From Mytilisepta virgata (Eukaryota > Mollusca > Bivalvia > Mytilida > Mytilidae), in NCBI GenBank assembly GCA_028015205.1, contig CM051520.1, positions 33,967,528 to 34,031,527 of the forward strand: DNA of 64,000 nucleotides, written 5' to 3'. Every line of letters starts with the position of its first letter. Positions within the stretch are counted from its first letter, which is position 1. The notes below the pieces were generated by a model, which did not search any database, was not told the origin of the DNA, and saw only the letters and a program-made list of their open reading frames with translations. The position numbers were made by a program, and so were the translations under genes. Positions 1-12,599 of this stretch are shown piece after piece.

Positions 1-246
1 AAAACGAGGATTTAAGAAAATAGAAATTCGTCGTTTTTCCATACATGTTATATGGAGAGCGCATACAAAGAATAACCTGTAATGTAATATTTTTGCAACA
101 CTGGATTGACGTTCATTCTGCAAGCATACGTATACGTAAACAGTTGATGATATGACAGTTGTGGTAACTGAACTATTAAATTTTAGATGTACATGTAAGG
201 TAACAATTTATTATATTGACTATAGAGAAATGATATTCAGGATAAA

Positions 247-404
247 ATGAGTCAATCACTACAAGATATATTGGCAGATATCAAAGTTGGCACATATATG
301 GACCGGGAAAACAGTCAGCCTCGAATATTGCAATGTCGTTTCGACTCGTGTCTGGTCTTGAGAGATAACCATTTCACTGTCGGTAATACTGTTTCAATTG
401 AAAG
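247..404 (+). CDS. Candidate first coding exon, unknown protein
   Basis: An ATG opens MSQSLQDILADIKVGTYMDR and continues through a cysteine-containing stretch (LQCRFDSCLVLRDN) to a possible donor, GAAAG|GTGTGT, at 404/405. Read through, the frame stops at 426. The composition looks more protein-like than the flanking DNA, and the sequence is not one of the repeats I recognise here. I see no convincing following exon and do not recognise a family. It could be chance. Confidence 0.25.
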
Positions 405-426
405 GTGTGTTACCTATTATTGTTAA

Positions 427-1200
427 TTAGGGTTTTCAGGTGCATTTCTTAGTTCACCCAATGACATCACTGATGATGAATTGTGTCGTCAAAATTCGAA
501 ATGGGCTAATGGCATAGATTTTTGTATACTACAAGTATACTGTTAAATTTTAAATTCAGAATGGTGTGTTTTCTTCTTTAAAATATTAAAACAATAGTCA
601 CTTATCCGGTTTTTGTCATTATGTGTGAATCTCTTTATCCATCTGAGTACTGCTTGGCCTTAAGGGTATATACAAGGCCTCGTTAAATCAAACTTTTCCG
701 CCTACTTACTTGTGCTGAATGATCTTGGCTAATGTACATATTCTACGCTGAAACCTACAAATATCTTAACTTTGTATTCATTTTCCTTTTCATAGAGCTT
801 TCTTAATTATTAGTTAAGAATCCGGCAGTTTCTTTCATATCCTGTTACCGCCGGTCAATTTAATTCTGTCTGATTTATATAATAGATGTCAGAAAAAATC
901 TCAGTTCCATCGTTCTGCTTATGGTTTCTCCATTTGAAACATATCGTAATGGATTGTATAGTTTTGTGATTCTATGAAACTTTATATGATCCTGTCACGT
1001 CTTAATAATGAGGATTGAGGATCGCCATAATGATCTTGAAAAGCACATTTTGATATTTTTCCCTTTGTATTCATGATACAGTTTTATTGGTTATATGTGA
1101 AATTTTATTATATAATGTTTAAAGAACTGAAGGAGAATTGTCTGTTCTAAAATAGATACATACAATGTATAAAGTAGTTACATACAAATGGGTAATATTA
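427..1200. other. AT-rich intergenic stretch, nothing recognised
   Basis: No supported ORF, RNA or repeat was seen here; stops are frequent in all frames. Confidence 0.5.
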
Positions 1201-1202
1201 GA

Positions 1203-1352
1203 GTTACAGAATTGTAACCAGCCGTAGATAAAAAAAATTACGTCAGTTTATAAGTTTCAGAATTGTAACCAGCCGTAGATTAAAAATTACGTCAGTTGAT
1301 AAGTTTCAGAATTGTAATCAGCCGTAGATAAAAAATTACGTCAGTTGATAAA
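1203..1352 (+). repeat. Three tandem copies of a ~50-bp unit
   Basis: The unit CAGAATTGTAACCAGCCGTA plus ATAAAAAATTACGTCAGTT recurs starting at about 1207, 1258 and 1307 (periods 51 and 49), with few differences between copies. Confidence 0.9.
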
Positions 1353-1540
1353 TCAAACACACCACCTATGACACGTAATGAAAAGAGTCTAAGCGATGTC
1401 CTACATACTATTAACGATTTCCTGTAATTTTAATGTATTTGCTTTCCACTTGTTCTGGGTGTTTGTTTGTCTCCCGAATTCGGATTTCGATTTCATAGTT
1501 GCAAATTGAAAGCAATAATGTTTTTACAGTAAGAGTTTTT

Positions 1541-2030
1541 CTACACATGAAAACATTTTTTTTTTTCAATAATATTTGTCCAGGTTTCATCGTTATCGAT
1601 ATTGTATCCGTGGTGAATACTTAAGGTTTTAACGTTATCTTTTGTCCAACTAAATTTGTCAAATTTAATTCTTTTCCTTTTAGAAACACCAATGCAAAGT
1701 CCGTTAGTTTTGTTATAATTAATGTTTGAACCCGATGCTTTTTCATACATATTCAGTATAAGGAAATAATTTTCCACAGAGTTTACATCCTTATTAACTA
1801 ATTGTGTGTCATCAGCGAACATCCTTATTAACTCATTGTGTGTCATCAGTGAATATCCTTATTAACTAATTGTGTGTCATCAGCGAACATGCACAGGTTG
1901 GTTGCAAGAAATTCACCATCCCTCTCCACGGGTAGTTTTATTCCCGTTATACTTTCATTTCCCCTTATTGGACAGGCCATTGGCTCTGCTTGTATAATAT
2001 ATTGTAGGGGAGATATCTTGAAATAAGGAA
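1541..2030 (-). mobile_element. L1/Tx1-like LINE reverse transcriptase fragment
   Basis: On the minus strand the frame reads a palm-domain segment: QAEPMACPIRGNESITGIK, then the catalytic-type motif MFADDTQL, followed by NMYEKASGSNINYNKT and a W-T-N-I-I-E-K segment. The order ADDT, then EKASG.NINYNKT, then a WT..IIEK region is typical of L1/Tx1-type RTs. The sequence is a fragment with frame breaks near 1850, where a 34-bp segment is triplicated. It is non-functional and has no partner ORF nearby. Confidence 0.7.
1787..1893. repeat. 34-bp unit in triplicate inside the LINE RT fragment
   Basis: CTTATTAACTAATTGTGTGT plus CATCAGCGAACAT occurs three times in tandem. The unit spans the complement of the ADDTQL motif, so the RT active-site codons themselves have been triplicated. 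Confidence 0.88.
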
Positions 2031-2675
2031 AACCAAAACCACCGTAGGAATATTTGTGATAACATTAAGGATAATATTTAATCCTCTCTTTGTACACTAC
2101 GTGTTTGAACATGGCTTGTTTTCACCGAAATTTGGAGTCTTCAGATTCTCCTACTCCACATATGGGAGTGTTGATTAAGTGTAAAGGTAAGTGGTTGGAC
2201 ACAAGAGATAGTTCAAACAACATCAACCAATCGATTTTAATGTTCATTAAGTGAAATATATTGTCCAGAAATTTCGCTATTTTGTGGTCCACTGTGACTA
2301 AAATCTTTTAAAGTGTTAATAGCTCCGACATTTGGCTATTTCAGTAGCAAGTAATTAGTTTGAGCGTATGGTGTCGTGATAACGTTCATGCTTTACTTCA
2401 GTTCACAAACCATCTCAGAAACCGGAACAAGCAAGGAAAAGTACAAGAAGTCATTGTACAGCTTTCAACATGGGGCATATTAAACTCTTTATGGTTCCAT
2501 ATATAATATTGTTTAACTTACAACCTTGATATTTATGTCGCGTACCCTCGTTTTATTATACATGTATCTTTGTCACATACGCTTACGAAAATCATTTCAT
2601 TGTAAACCTTCATCCACATTTTTTCATTCCGATATAATTTCTTAAGTAATGTTTAATACTTTTTATTATTACATT

Positions 2676-2776
2676 CCTTATCAATATAAATGACGTATTT
2701 TTTATTCAACTCCTTATCAATATAAATGAAGTATTTTTTTTATTAAACTCCTTATCAATATAAATGACGTATTTTG
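2676..2776 (+). repeat. Three tandem copies of a ~40-bp AT-rich unit
   Basis: CCTTATCAATATAAATGACG or a close variant plus TATTTTTTATT recurs three times. Confidence 0.85.
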
Positions 2777-2779
2777 CGG

Positions 2780-4439
2780 TAAACCAAGTAAAATTATGCG
2801 TACAAAAAAAGGATAAAATTCAGGCAGGAGGTTTTGAAATGTAATTTATTCTACGTCGAATGCTACCTTTGAAGAAAATTCACTAACTCCCTTATGTTGA
2901 AGTTATGTGTTTCGGAAAAAAATGCAATTATCTCATAATAGAAAAACTGGATATGAAAGGACAAATTACAGCAGGAAAAATGATAGCATTAAATTCAAAA
3001 TAAACAGTTACGGTGTTAATGTTAAACAGATTAAAAATTCCTGTATCTTCCGATGTAGGTTTATGCATACAGGCTCTGATTCATATCGCACGAACAATAG
3101 CTTTATTACAATACATGCTCTTTATATGAGCATTCTTCAATGATGCAATCACGTAGAGTTTTTTGAACTCGTATGGAAAAACAATTAAGGTAGCGTAATC
3201 TACAGCTCCAGAGATGTACTGCGTGGCCATTTGTGACCAGCAATCACGGATTTGTGATTTGAAATACCCGCCTTTTGAACTAAATGGCAATTATACTCCA
3301 ATGTCCAACAAATAATTTAAACTGAATGAAAGATTCTCTTAAATTATATACGGATAGAGGTAGTTAATTATTATAACTTCCAATTCTCTGAATACGAAAA
3401 GTTGCGGAAAATCACTACCTTTAGTGCTACCAAATAGGCTTTTTACTTGACGCTTTTCATTAAGCCAAGGATAAACTTCATTAAATTAAAACACAAAATA
3501 GGAGTTGAAGCTATATGCTTAGCATTGATTAGCAGTTGACCATTGAAAGATCCTTATCTGAACAAAGTATGTTTCAAATTCCAACAAGATATATTGAGCC
3601 CATCTAAGTCTACACATTTTTTAATTTACCCGAAAATTGCTAATTTTGTGATATTTGATTTTTTTATGGACAAGGCGACTTAACTCCAGAACAACATCTG
3701 ACTTTCATAAGGTACCAGTAGATGAGCTTAAGGAAATGTCACTAGATAAGTCTAGTGAGTCTTGTACCAGTCTTTTTAGCAACTTTAATACTCTGATCAC
3801 AGATACAAAGAACTTGGCAATATTTTGTTACCATTTTTCACCATTTTAGTAACGATGAGTTAAGTTTTTTTTAGAATAATTATGAATATTTAAACTGGAA
3901 ACAATAAGAAAAATGTTTTCATATAATTATTAACAAAGATTAATGTTTTTAAGTAGAAAGGCTATACCAAACAATAATAAATGCAGAGAGAAGGACATAT
4001 ATTGGGAAGGAAAAGAAACAATGTAATACACATACAAAATGATGACTTTGATTCCATTAGACAAACCGGGTAAACTCATGTGATCCGGAGTAAACAATTC
4101 TCATGTTGCTGAGAAGACTTCGCAAGTTAGAGTCAATTTAATGAGAAAATTCGAAGAGACATTTCAATGCTACGGTATTGCAAGAAAAGTCTCTCAATAG
4201 ACAAAAGATAAAATTTTCAAAAACTTTTATACGTCTTGAATCTTAATTGGGCATTTACGTTACTAGCACTTTCATATATGTCTAGACATTGGTGTAACAG
4301 GGTGCAGCGACCATATTTCCTTTAATAATACTAAATAGATCACTATTTACTCCAAAATAGTTATATTTTTCAATAATAGACCGTTAATTGAAAGGAAATT
4401 ATTCAGTATCATATCAGATTTAGGATCACTAAATATAAA
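2780..4439. other. AT-rich stretch without a supported feature
   Basis: Short open frames at 2907-3143 and 3655-3849 have no recognisable motifs or splice context. The second (VPVDELKEMSLDKSSESC) is somewhat protein-like but unassignable. Confidence 0.4.
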
Positions 4440-4449
4440 ATGTTTTTAT

Positions 4450-5570
4450 ATTAAGTCATCAAAACGGAGTTTTGGAGACTTTATGTTTTTGTACGGTTTC
4501 TTATTATTAAGTTTCCCAAACGAAGTTTGGAGAGTTATTGTTTTTACTCCGTTTCTTATTAAGTCTCCCAAACGACATGAACGAAGTTGGGAGACTTATT
4601 GTTTTTATTCCGTTTCTTATTATTATTTTTCCGTCTTTTTTCTTCCGCTTTCCATTTCAACTTATCCGAAGCAGATCTCAAACACGACTCAACGGAATAA
4701 CATGAAACTTACTGGGGTGATAGACCCCAATGCCTAGTTGTGCAAGAATGTTTTAAAAATTTCAAAATGGCCGCCATTTTCAAGATGGTCGCCAAAAACC
4801 GAAAACATTCGACCTCAATTTTCTCAAAAACTGCCTGGCAGAATTTCACAAAACTTAGTATAAATGTTCAATAGCACAAGCGGAAACTTTTTATTAAAGA
4901 AAAACGGTAACGATATGTCGGCCATTTTCAAAATGGCCGCAAATAGTGGAAAAAAGTGAACTTGCTTGGATTTCAACGATTTTTGGTTTATATATAGTAA
5001 ACATGATATCCCGAGTTGAATGGCGATAACGCAAATGTTCTACCGGCAGCCATTTTCAAAATGGCCACCATTTTCCCGCCAAATTTTTAACATTCTCCAA
5101 TTTCAATGCAATTTAGCACAAAGGGTAAACATGATATCCCGAGTTGAATGGCGTTAAAGAAAATGTTTTACGGGCAGCCATTTTCAAAATGGCCGCCATT
5201 TTCTCGCCAAAAAAGTGAACTTGCTTGGATTTCAACGATTTTAGGTTTATTCAGTAAACATGATATCCGGAGTTGAATGGCGATAACGCAAATATTCTAC
5301 GGGCAACCATTTTCAAAATGGCCACCATTTTCCCGCCAAATTTTTAACATTCTTCAATTTCAATGCAATTTGGTATAAAGGGTAAACATGATATCCCGAG
5401 TTGACTGGAGTTAAAGAAAATGTTTAATGGGCAGCCCTTTTCAAAATGGCCGCCATTTTACCACAAAAATTTCAATCTTGTTCAATTTCAATGAAATTTG
5501 GTGTAACGGGTTAGCCGGGTCTAGTGGAACCCCTGCTCAATTTTTTCGTTTGGGAGACTTCATGATCTTT
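4450..5570 (+). repeat. Palindrome-started interspersed element with ATTTTCAAAATGGCC minisatellite
   Basis: The left side has repeated palindromic modules (CCCAAACGAAGTTTGG near 4505; a longer variant at 4573-4602), each followed by TTATTGTTTTTACTCCGTTT and TTATTATT. The core has several ~110-bp repeats, each carrying CCATTTTCAAAATGGCCGCC and ATGATATCCCGAGTTGAATGG. The right end near 5520-5570 reads GGAACCCCTGCTCAATTTT and CGTTTGGGAGACTTCATG. No coding capacity is visible. A second copy is at 6360-6970. Confidence 0.8.
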
Positions 5571-5584
5571 GATCATAAATTTTA

Positions 5585-6345
5585 ATTAAGTCTCCCAAAC
5601 GAAGTTTGGAGACTTATTGTTTTTACTCCGTTTCTTCTTATTATGTCTCCCAAACAAAGTTTTGGGAGACATATTGTTTTTGTCCGGTTTCTTATTATTA
5701 TTCTTCTTCTTCTTCTTCTTCTTCTTCTTCTTCTTTCCTTTTTCTTTCCGTTCAATGTTGTCCGCGACGTTTCTCAAAGATGCAATGTCCAATCAATATG
5801 AAACTTTGGGAATATGTTAAGGGTGACCTGAAGTTTTGCAAACGACTTTTAAAATTTTCAAAATGGCCGCCGTTTCCGTGGAAACAGAAAAAGGTCATTA
5901 TATAGGAGACATTGCTTTATGTCAGTAACCTAGGTGGGTAGGATTCTGAAATTTTGTAGGTGAATAGAGCAAAAGGTGCTCTTTAATTATACGAAAAAAA
6001 AATTTGAAGCGATATTTACGGTTTTCGCGTTATTTACGAAAATGTGATTTTTCGGGCCCAAAATTCGAAATTCTTTCGAAGTGCTTCGATTTCAATGAAA
6101 ATTGATATTTAGGGGTTTTAAATGATGGCGATTGCAAAGGGCTTAAAAAAAAATCAAAATGGCCGCTGTTTCCATGGAAACAGGAAAAGGTCATTATATA
6201 GGACATTGCGATATCTCTGTAACCTAGGTGGGTAGGATTCTGAAATTTTGTAGGTGAATAGAGCAAAAGGGAATTTAGGGGGTTACTGATAAGCTCTAGA
6301 TAGTGGCAATGGGGGTTTGGGAGACATCTTGTGACTCGCTTGCGA
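5585..6345 (+). repeat. Palindrome-started element, second type, with (TTC)n and internal duplication
   Basis: Two palindromes, GTCTCCCAAACGAAGTTTGG (5588) and a variant at 5645-5670, precede TTATTGTTTTTGTCCGGTTT and a TTC microsatellite (about 5700-5735). Downstream, a ~125-bp segment with AAATGGCCGCCGTTTCCGTGG and CCTAGGTGGGTAGGATTCTG is present twice (about 5855-5985 and 6155-6275). The right end reads TTTGGGAGACATCTTG then GCGATCACAATCATACCTA. Confidence 0.75.
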
Positions 6346-6359
6346 TCACAATCATACCT

Positions 6360-6971
6360 AGTTATTTTTCCGTCTTTTTTTCTTCCGCTTTCCATTTCAA
6401 CTTGTCCGACGCAGACCTCGAACACTACTCAACGGAATGACATGAAACTTACTGGGGTGATAGACCCCAATGCCTAGTTGTGCAAAAATGTTTACAAATT
6501 TTCAAAATGGCCGCCATTTTCAAGATGGTCGCCAAAAACCGAAAACCTTCGACCTCAATTTTCTCAAAAACTGCCTGGCAAAATTTCACCAAACTGAGTA
6601 TAAATATTCAGTAGCACAATTGGAAACTTTTTATCACAGAAAAACGGAAACGATATGTCGGCCATTTTCAAAATGGCCGCCAATAGTGGAAGAAAGTGAA
6701 CTTGCTTGGATTTCAACGATATTTGGTTTATACAATAAACATGATATCCCGAGTTGAATGGCGATAACGCAAATGTTCTACCGGCAGCCATTTTCAAAAT
6801 GGCCACCATTTTCCCGCCAAAAAGTGAACTTGCTTTAGTTTTAGGTTGAAATTATTTCAACCTTGTTCAATTTCAATGAAATTTGGTGTAACGGGTTGGC
6901 CGGGTCTAGTGGAACCCCTGCTCAATTTTTTTCGTTTGGGAGACTTCATGATCTTTGATCATAAATTTTAA
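6360..6971 (+). repeat. Second, shorter copy of the 4.5-5.5 kb element
   Basis: From TTTTTCCGTCTTTTTT through the TGGGGTGATAGACCCCAATG block and the AATGGCCGCCATTTTCAAGA block it repeats 4622-4980 closely. It has fewer internal repeats and ends with the same GGAACCCCTGCTCAATTTT and CGTTTGGGAGACTTCATG right border. Confidence 0.85.
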
Positions 6972-8144
6972 TTATTATTATTATTATTATTATTCTTAAC
7001 CCTAAAGATGTCCGACAATTTTCTTTCAAGACTTCAATGATGGAAACTTTATATTTGGTATGATGTTGGGGTAGTATCTCTAGGGGTGCATCCAACTTTT
7101 TTTATTGATAATGGGGGTCAACTTCGCATATTTTTGGGGGCCGGAACATGAGTGGGGTCATTTTTCGAATATGAATTCGCTACTGGTAGAATCTTTATGT
7201 TTTGTGTAATACAAGAGACCGATGTCCAAGTGTCCATTCCACATTTTTTATTTCATCCCGGGGTCTCCTTGGCATTATTTTAGGGGGGTAAATTTTCATG
7301 GAACATTCTAGAACAATAGTCATGTGATAGTGTTGAATTATTCCTATGTACTTTATATGTTATATGATGATAGATTATTACAGGTAGTACCATATATAGC
7401 TGTAATTCGACTTTGGAATTTTTAAAATGGCCACCATTACCATGGAAACTGCAAAAATGTGAAACTTTTTTTAAAATTCTTTAAATTTAATGAAATTTTA
7501 CAGAGATGTTAACGAGTATATGTAGATAAGGCATTTGACTTTGGAATTTCCAAAATGGCCGCCGTTGCCATGGAAACAACAAAAATGTGAAAAATCTAGA
7601 TTTGGTCCAATCTTTATGAAACTTGACAGAAATGTGACCTGTCATGTGTACATGTACTATCCGACTCTGGAATTTTCAAAATGGCTGCCGTTACCATGGA
7701 ATCTGCAAAATTGTGAAAAATTTCAAAATGCTTCAAACCTAATGAAACTTTACGCAAATGTTGACTGGCATATGTAGATGTGGCATTTGACTTTTGAATT
7801 TCCGATATGGCTGCCGTTACTATGGAAACTGCAAAATTGTGAAAAATTTCAAAATGCTTCAAACTTAATGAAACTTTACACTAATGTTGACTGGCATATG
7901 TAGATGTGTCATTTGAGTTTGGAATATCCAAAATGGCCGCCGTAACCATGGAAACAGCACAAATACTAAAAATTGAAATTTGGTAAAATCTTTAAGAAAC
8001 TTGACAGCAATGTTACTTGTCATGTGTAGATATGCTATCTGACTTTAGAATTTTCAAAATGGCTGCCGTTACCATGGATGCAGCAGCACAATGGTTGGGG
8101 TCCGTTTTGGCGACTTTTGTGTTAGCATCCTAACACAGGATTAC

Positions 8145-8183
<39 letters not shown>

Positions 8184-9304
8184 TTAACCCTTAAGCTGTC
8201 CGACCATTTTCTTCCAAGACTTCAATGATGGAAACTTTATATTTGGTATGATGTTGGGGTAGTATCTCTAGGGGTGCATCCAAGTTTTTTTTAATTTAAA
8301 ATGGGGGTCAATTTGGCATATTTTTGGGGGCCGGAACATGAGTGGGGTCATTTTCCGAATATGGATTCGCTACTGGTAGAACCTTTATGTTTTGTGTACT
8401 ACAAGAGACTGATGTCCAGGTGTCCATCCCGGGGTCTCCTTGGCATTATTTTAGGGGGGGGGTAAATTTTCATGGAACATTCTAGAACAATAGTCATGTG
8501 ATAGTGTTGAATTATTCCTATGTACTTTATATGTTATATGATGATAGATTATTACAGGTAGTACCATATATAGCTGTAATTCGACTTTGGAATTTTTAAA
8601 ATGGCCACCATTACCATGGAAACTGCAAAAATGTGAAACTTTTTTTAAAATTCTTTAAATTTAATGAAATTTTACAGAGATGTTAACGAGTATATGTAGA
8701 TAAGGCATTTGACTTTGGAATTTCCAAAATGGCCGCCGTTGCCATGGAAACAACAAAAATGTGAAAAATCTAGATTTGGTCCAATCTTTATGAAACTTGA
8801 CAGAAATGTGACCTGTCATGTGTACATGTACTATCCGACTCTGGAATTTTCAAAATGGCTGCCGTTACCATGGAATCTGCAAAATTGTGAAAAATTTCAA
8901 AATGCTTCAAACCTAATGAAACTTTACGCAAATGTTGACTGGCATATGTAGATGTGGCATTTGACTTTTGAATTTCCAATATGGCTGCCGTTACTATGGA
9001 AACTGCAAAATTGTGAAAAATTTCAAAATGCTTCAAACTTAATGAAACTTTACACTAATGTTGACTGGCATATGTAGATGTGTCATTTGAGTTTGGAATA
9101 TCCAAAATGGCCGCCGTAACCATGGAAACAGCACAAATACTAAAAATTGAAATTTGGTAAAATCTTTAAGAAACTTGACAGCAATGTTACTTGTCATGTG
9201 TAGATATGCTATCTGACTTTAGAATTTTCAAAATGGCTGCCGTTACCATGGATGCAGCAGCACAATGGTTGGGGTCCGTTTTGGCGACTTTAACACACGA
9301 TTAC

Positions 9305-9340
<36 letters not shown>

Positions 9341-10496
9341 TTAACCCTTAAGCTGTCCGACCATTTTCTTCCAAGACTTCAATGATGGAAACTTTATATT
9401 TGGTATGATGTTGGGGTAGTATCTCTAGGGGTGCATCCAAGTTTTTTTTAATTTAAAATGGGGGTCAATTTGGCATATTTTTGGGGGCCGGAACATGAGT
9501 GGGGTCATTTTTCGAATATGGATTCGCTACTGGTAGAACCTTTATGTTTTGTGTACTACAAGAGACTGATGTCCAGGTGTCCATTCCACATTTTTTATTT
9601 CATCCCGGGGTCTCCTTGGCATTATTTTAGGGGGGTAAATTTTCATGGAACATTCTAGAACAATAGTCATGTGATAGTGTTGAATTATTCCTATGTACTT
9701 TATATGTTATATGATGATAGATTATTACAGGTAGTACCATATATAGCTGTAATTCGACTTTGGAATTTTTAAAATGGCCGCCGTTACCATGGAAACTGCA
9801 AAAATGTGAAACTTTTTTAAAATGCTTCAAATTTAATGAAATTTTACAGAGATGTTAACGAGTACATGTATATGTAGATAAGGCATTTGACTTTGGAATT
9901 TCCAAAATGGCCGCCGTTGCCATGGAAACAACAAAAATGTGAAAAATCTAGATCCGGTCCAATCTTTATGAAACTTGACAGAAATGTGACCTGTCATGTG
10001 TACATGTACTATCCGACTCTGGAATTTTCAAAATGGCTGCCGTTACCATGGAATCTGCAAAATTGTGAAAAATTTCAGAATGCTTCAAACTTAATGAAAC
10101 TTTACGCAAATGTTGACTGGCATATGTAGATGTGGCATTTGACTTTTGAATTTCCAATATGGCTGCCGTTACTATGGAAACTGCAAAATTGTGAAAAATT
10201 TCAAAATGCTTCAAACTTAATGAAACTTTACACTAATGTTGACTGGCATATGTAGATGTGTCATTTGAGTTTGGAATATCCAAAATGGCCGCCGTAACCA
10301 TGGAAACAGCACAAATACTAAAAATTGAAATTTGGTAAAATCTTTAAGAAACTTGACAGCAATGTTACTTGTCATGTGTAGATATGCTATCTGACTTTAG
10401 AATTTTCAAAATGGCTGCCATTACCATGGATGCAGCAGCACAATGGTTGGGGTCCGTTTTGGCGACTTTTGTGTTAGCATCCTAACACAGGATTAC

Positions 10497-10538
<42 letters not shown>

Positions 10539-11730
10539 TTAACCCTTAAGCTGTCCGACCATTTTCTTCCAAGACTTCAATGATGGAAACTTTATATTTG
10601 GTATGATGTTGGGGTAGTATCTCTAGGGGTGCATCCAAGTTTTTTTTAATTTAAAATGGGGGTCAATTTGGCATATTTTTGGGGGCCGGAACATGAGTGG
10701 GGTCATTTTTCGAATATGGATTCTCTACTGGTAGAACCTTTATGTTTTGTGTACTACAAGAGACTGATGTCCAGGTGTCCATTCCACATTTTTTATTTCA
10801 TCCCGGGGTCTCCTTGGCGTTATTTTAGGGGGGTAAATTTTCATGGAACATTCTAGAACAATAGTCATGTGATAGTGTTGAATTATTCCTATTTACTTTA
10901 TATGTTATATGATGATAGATTATTACAGGTAGTACCATATATAGCTGTAATTCGACTTTGGAATTTTTAAAATGGCCACCATTACCATGGAAACTGCAAA
11001 AATGTGAAACTTTTTTTTTAAATTCTTTAAATTTAATGAAATTTTACAGAGATGTTAACGAGTATATGTAGATAAGGCATTTGACTTTGGAATTTCCAAA
11101 ATGGCCGCCGTTGCCATGGAAACAACAAAAATGCGAAAAATCTAGATTCGGTCCAATCTTTATGAAACTTGACAGAAATGTGAACTGTCATGTGTACATG
11201 TACTATCCGACTCTGGAATTTTAAAAATGGCTGCCGTTACCATGGAATCTGCAAAATTGTGAAAAATTTCAAAATGCTTCAACCCTAATGAAACTTTACA
11301 CAAATGTTGACTGGCATATGTAGATGTGGCATTTGACTTTTGAATTTCCAATATGGCTGCCGTTACCATGGAAAATGCAAAATTGTGAAAAATTTCAAAA
11401 TGCTTCAAACTTAATGAAACTTTACACAAATGTTGACTGGCATATGTAGATGTGTCATTTGAGTTTGGAATATCCAAAATGGTCGCTGTTACTATGGAAA
11501 CAGCACAAATGCCTAAATTTGAAAATTGGTCCAAATTGGAAAATGTGAACAATGTCAAAATGCTTCAAACTTAATGAAACTTTACATAAATGTTAATTGG
11601 CAAATGAAGGTGTGGCATTTGCCTTTGGATTTTTCAAAATGGCTGCCGTTACCATGGATGCAGCAGCACAATGGTTGGGGTCCGTTTTGGCGACTTTTGT
11701 GTTAGCATCCTAATACAGGATTACTTGTTA
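6972..11730 (+). repeat. Four tandem copies of a ~1.17-kb unit with ~126-bp subrepeats
   Basis: Units run about 6972-8146, 8147-9306, 9307-10498 and 10499-11730. Each begins with a (TTA)n tract, then CTTAACCCTTAAGCTGTCCG, a 200-bp unique-looking block, then about six subrepeats of ~126 bp (in unit 1 near 7410, 7538, 7663, 7789, 7914, 8040). Each subrepeat has the pattern TTTGGAATTTCCAAAATGGC, then GCC, then CCATGGAAAC. Units end with GGTTGGGGTCCGTTTTGGCG and usually GTGTTAGCATCCTAACAC, a small hairpin. Copies are nearly identical apart from small deletions. The recurring ORFs of about 80 aa are by-products of the subrepeats. Confidence 0.95.
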
Positions 11731-11971
11731 TACATTGTGGCTATCTGGTCATATTGACACAAGTAAGTAACTGTACGAATTGCGATTACCTTTGTATCAC
11801 GAATAAAACAAATTTGTATTCTATTTGTACAAAACGGAATTTATTCATGCAATTAAGTCACTCATTGTATAGATTTAAAGTGGAACAAGTGACAAAGATG
11901 CTGAAGAAATCAAATATAACAACTAGTATCTCAATTGTTTGTAAAACAATCGAAAGGTCTTTCCCTTAAAA

Positions 11972-12440
11972 TTCTGATCTTTACGACCTTTCATTTGATA
12001 TGCGGAAGGCATACCTTCTTAAACTTTTCACTTTTCGCACTGAATGACCCGATCCACCTCAATTTTCGAGTTCGGAAGTATGATATTTGTAATGTAGACT
12101 TGATAACCTTACGTTTCATATGCGACAACCCCACCATCTAAGAAGTTTGATTTTGTGCACTTGATAACCCTATCACGCTCATTTTCGGGGGACAGGAATT
12201 CGATATTTGAAATGTTCACATTACGACCTTTCATTTGATATGCGATAACCTTACCTTGTAAGGCAAATTATTTTTTGCACTCAATGACTCCACCGAACCC
12301 ATTTTTTTAGGGGGGGACAAAAATTTGATATTTGAAATGTATGCTTTATGGACTTTCATTTCATATGCGACAGCCTTAAAATCTCAGAAGTATTAATTTT
12401 TGCACTTAATGACCGAGCCCTTCTCACAGGGATGAAAAAG
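11972..12440 (+). repeat. About four degenerate copies of a ~118-bp unit
   Basis: ACGACCTTTCATTTGATATG, then GCACT.AATGAC and a G-rich ATTTTCG.GG..GGAA block ending GATATTTGAAATGT, recur with drift from about 11972, 12105, 12225 and 12345. Confidence 0.75.
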
Positions 12441-12599
12441 GGGTTTCAATTTTAATTTTTGAGTATACCTCATATAGACGTTTAATCTGATATGTCAAAT
12501 GACTCTATTGATGCAATATATTGTAGAAATAAAACTTTTGAAACTCACAAAGTCAATATAAAACATGAAAATTTCAAATTGCATTTTTTTCTTTTTTTT

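Noticed and set aside
2040..2250. Possible C-terminal Cys-rich part of a LINE on the minus strand (CGVGESEDSK-like)
   Set aside because: Too short and out of order relative to the RT fragment below it; similarity could be chance.
5586..5905. Open frames over the (TTC)n tract giving poly-Lys, poly-Ser or poly-Phe peptides
   Set aside because: Low-complexity translation of a microsatellite inside an interspersed element.
7535..11558. Recurring ~66-132 aa open frames with near-identical proteins in the 1.17-kb array
   Set aside because: They arise on both strands from the same 126-bp subrepeats, have repetitive peptides, and lack gene context. They are by-products of the array.
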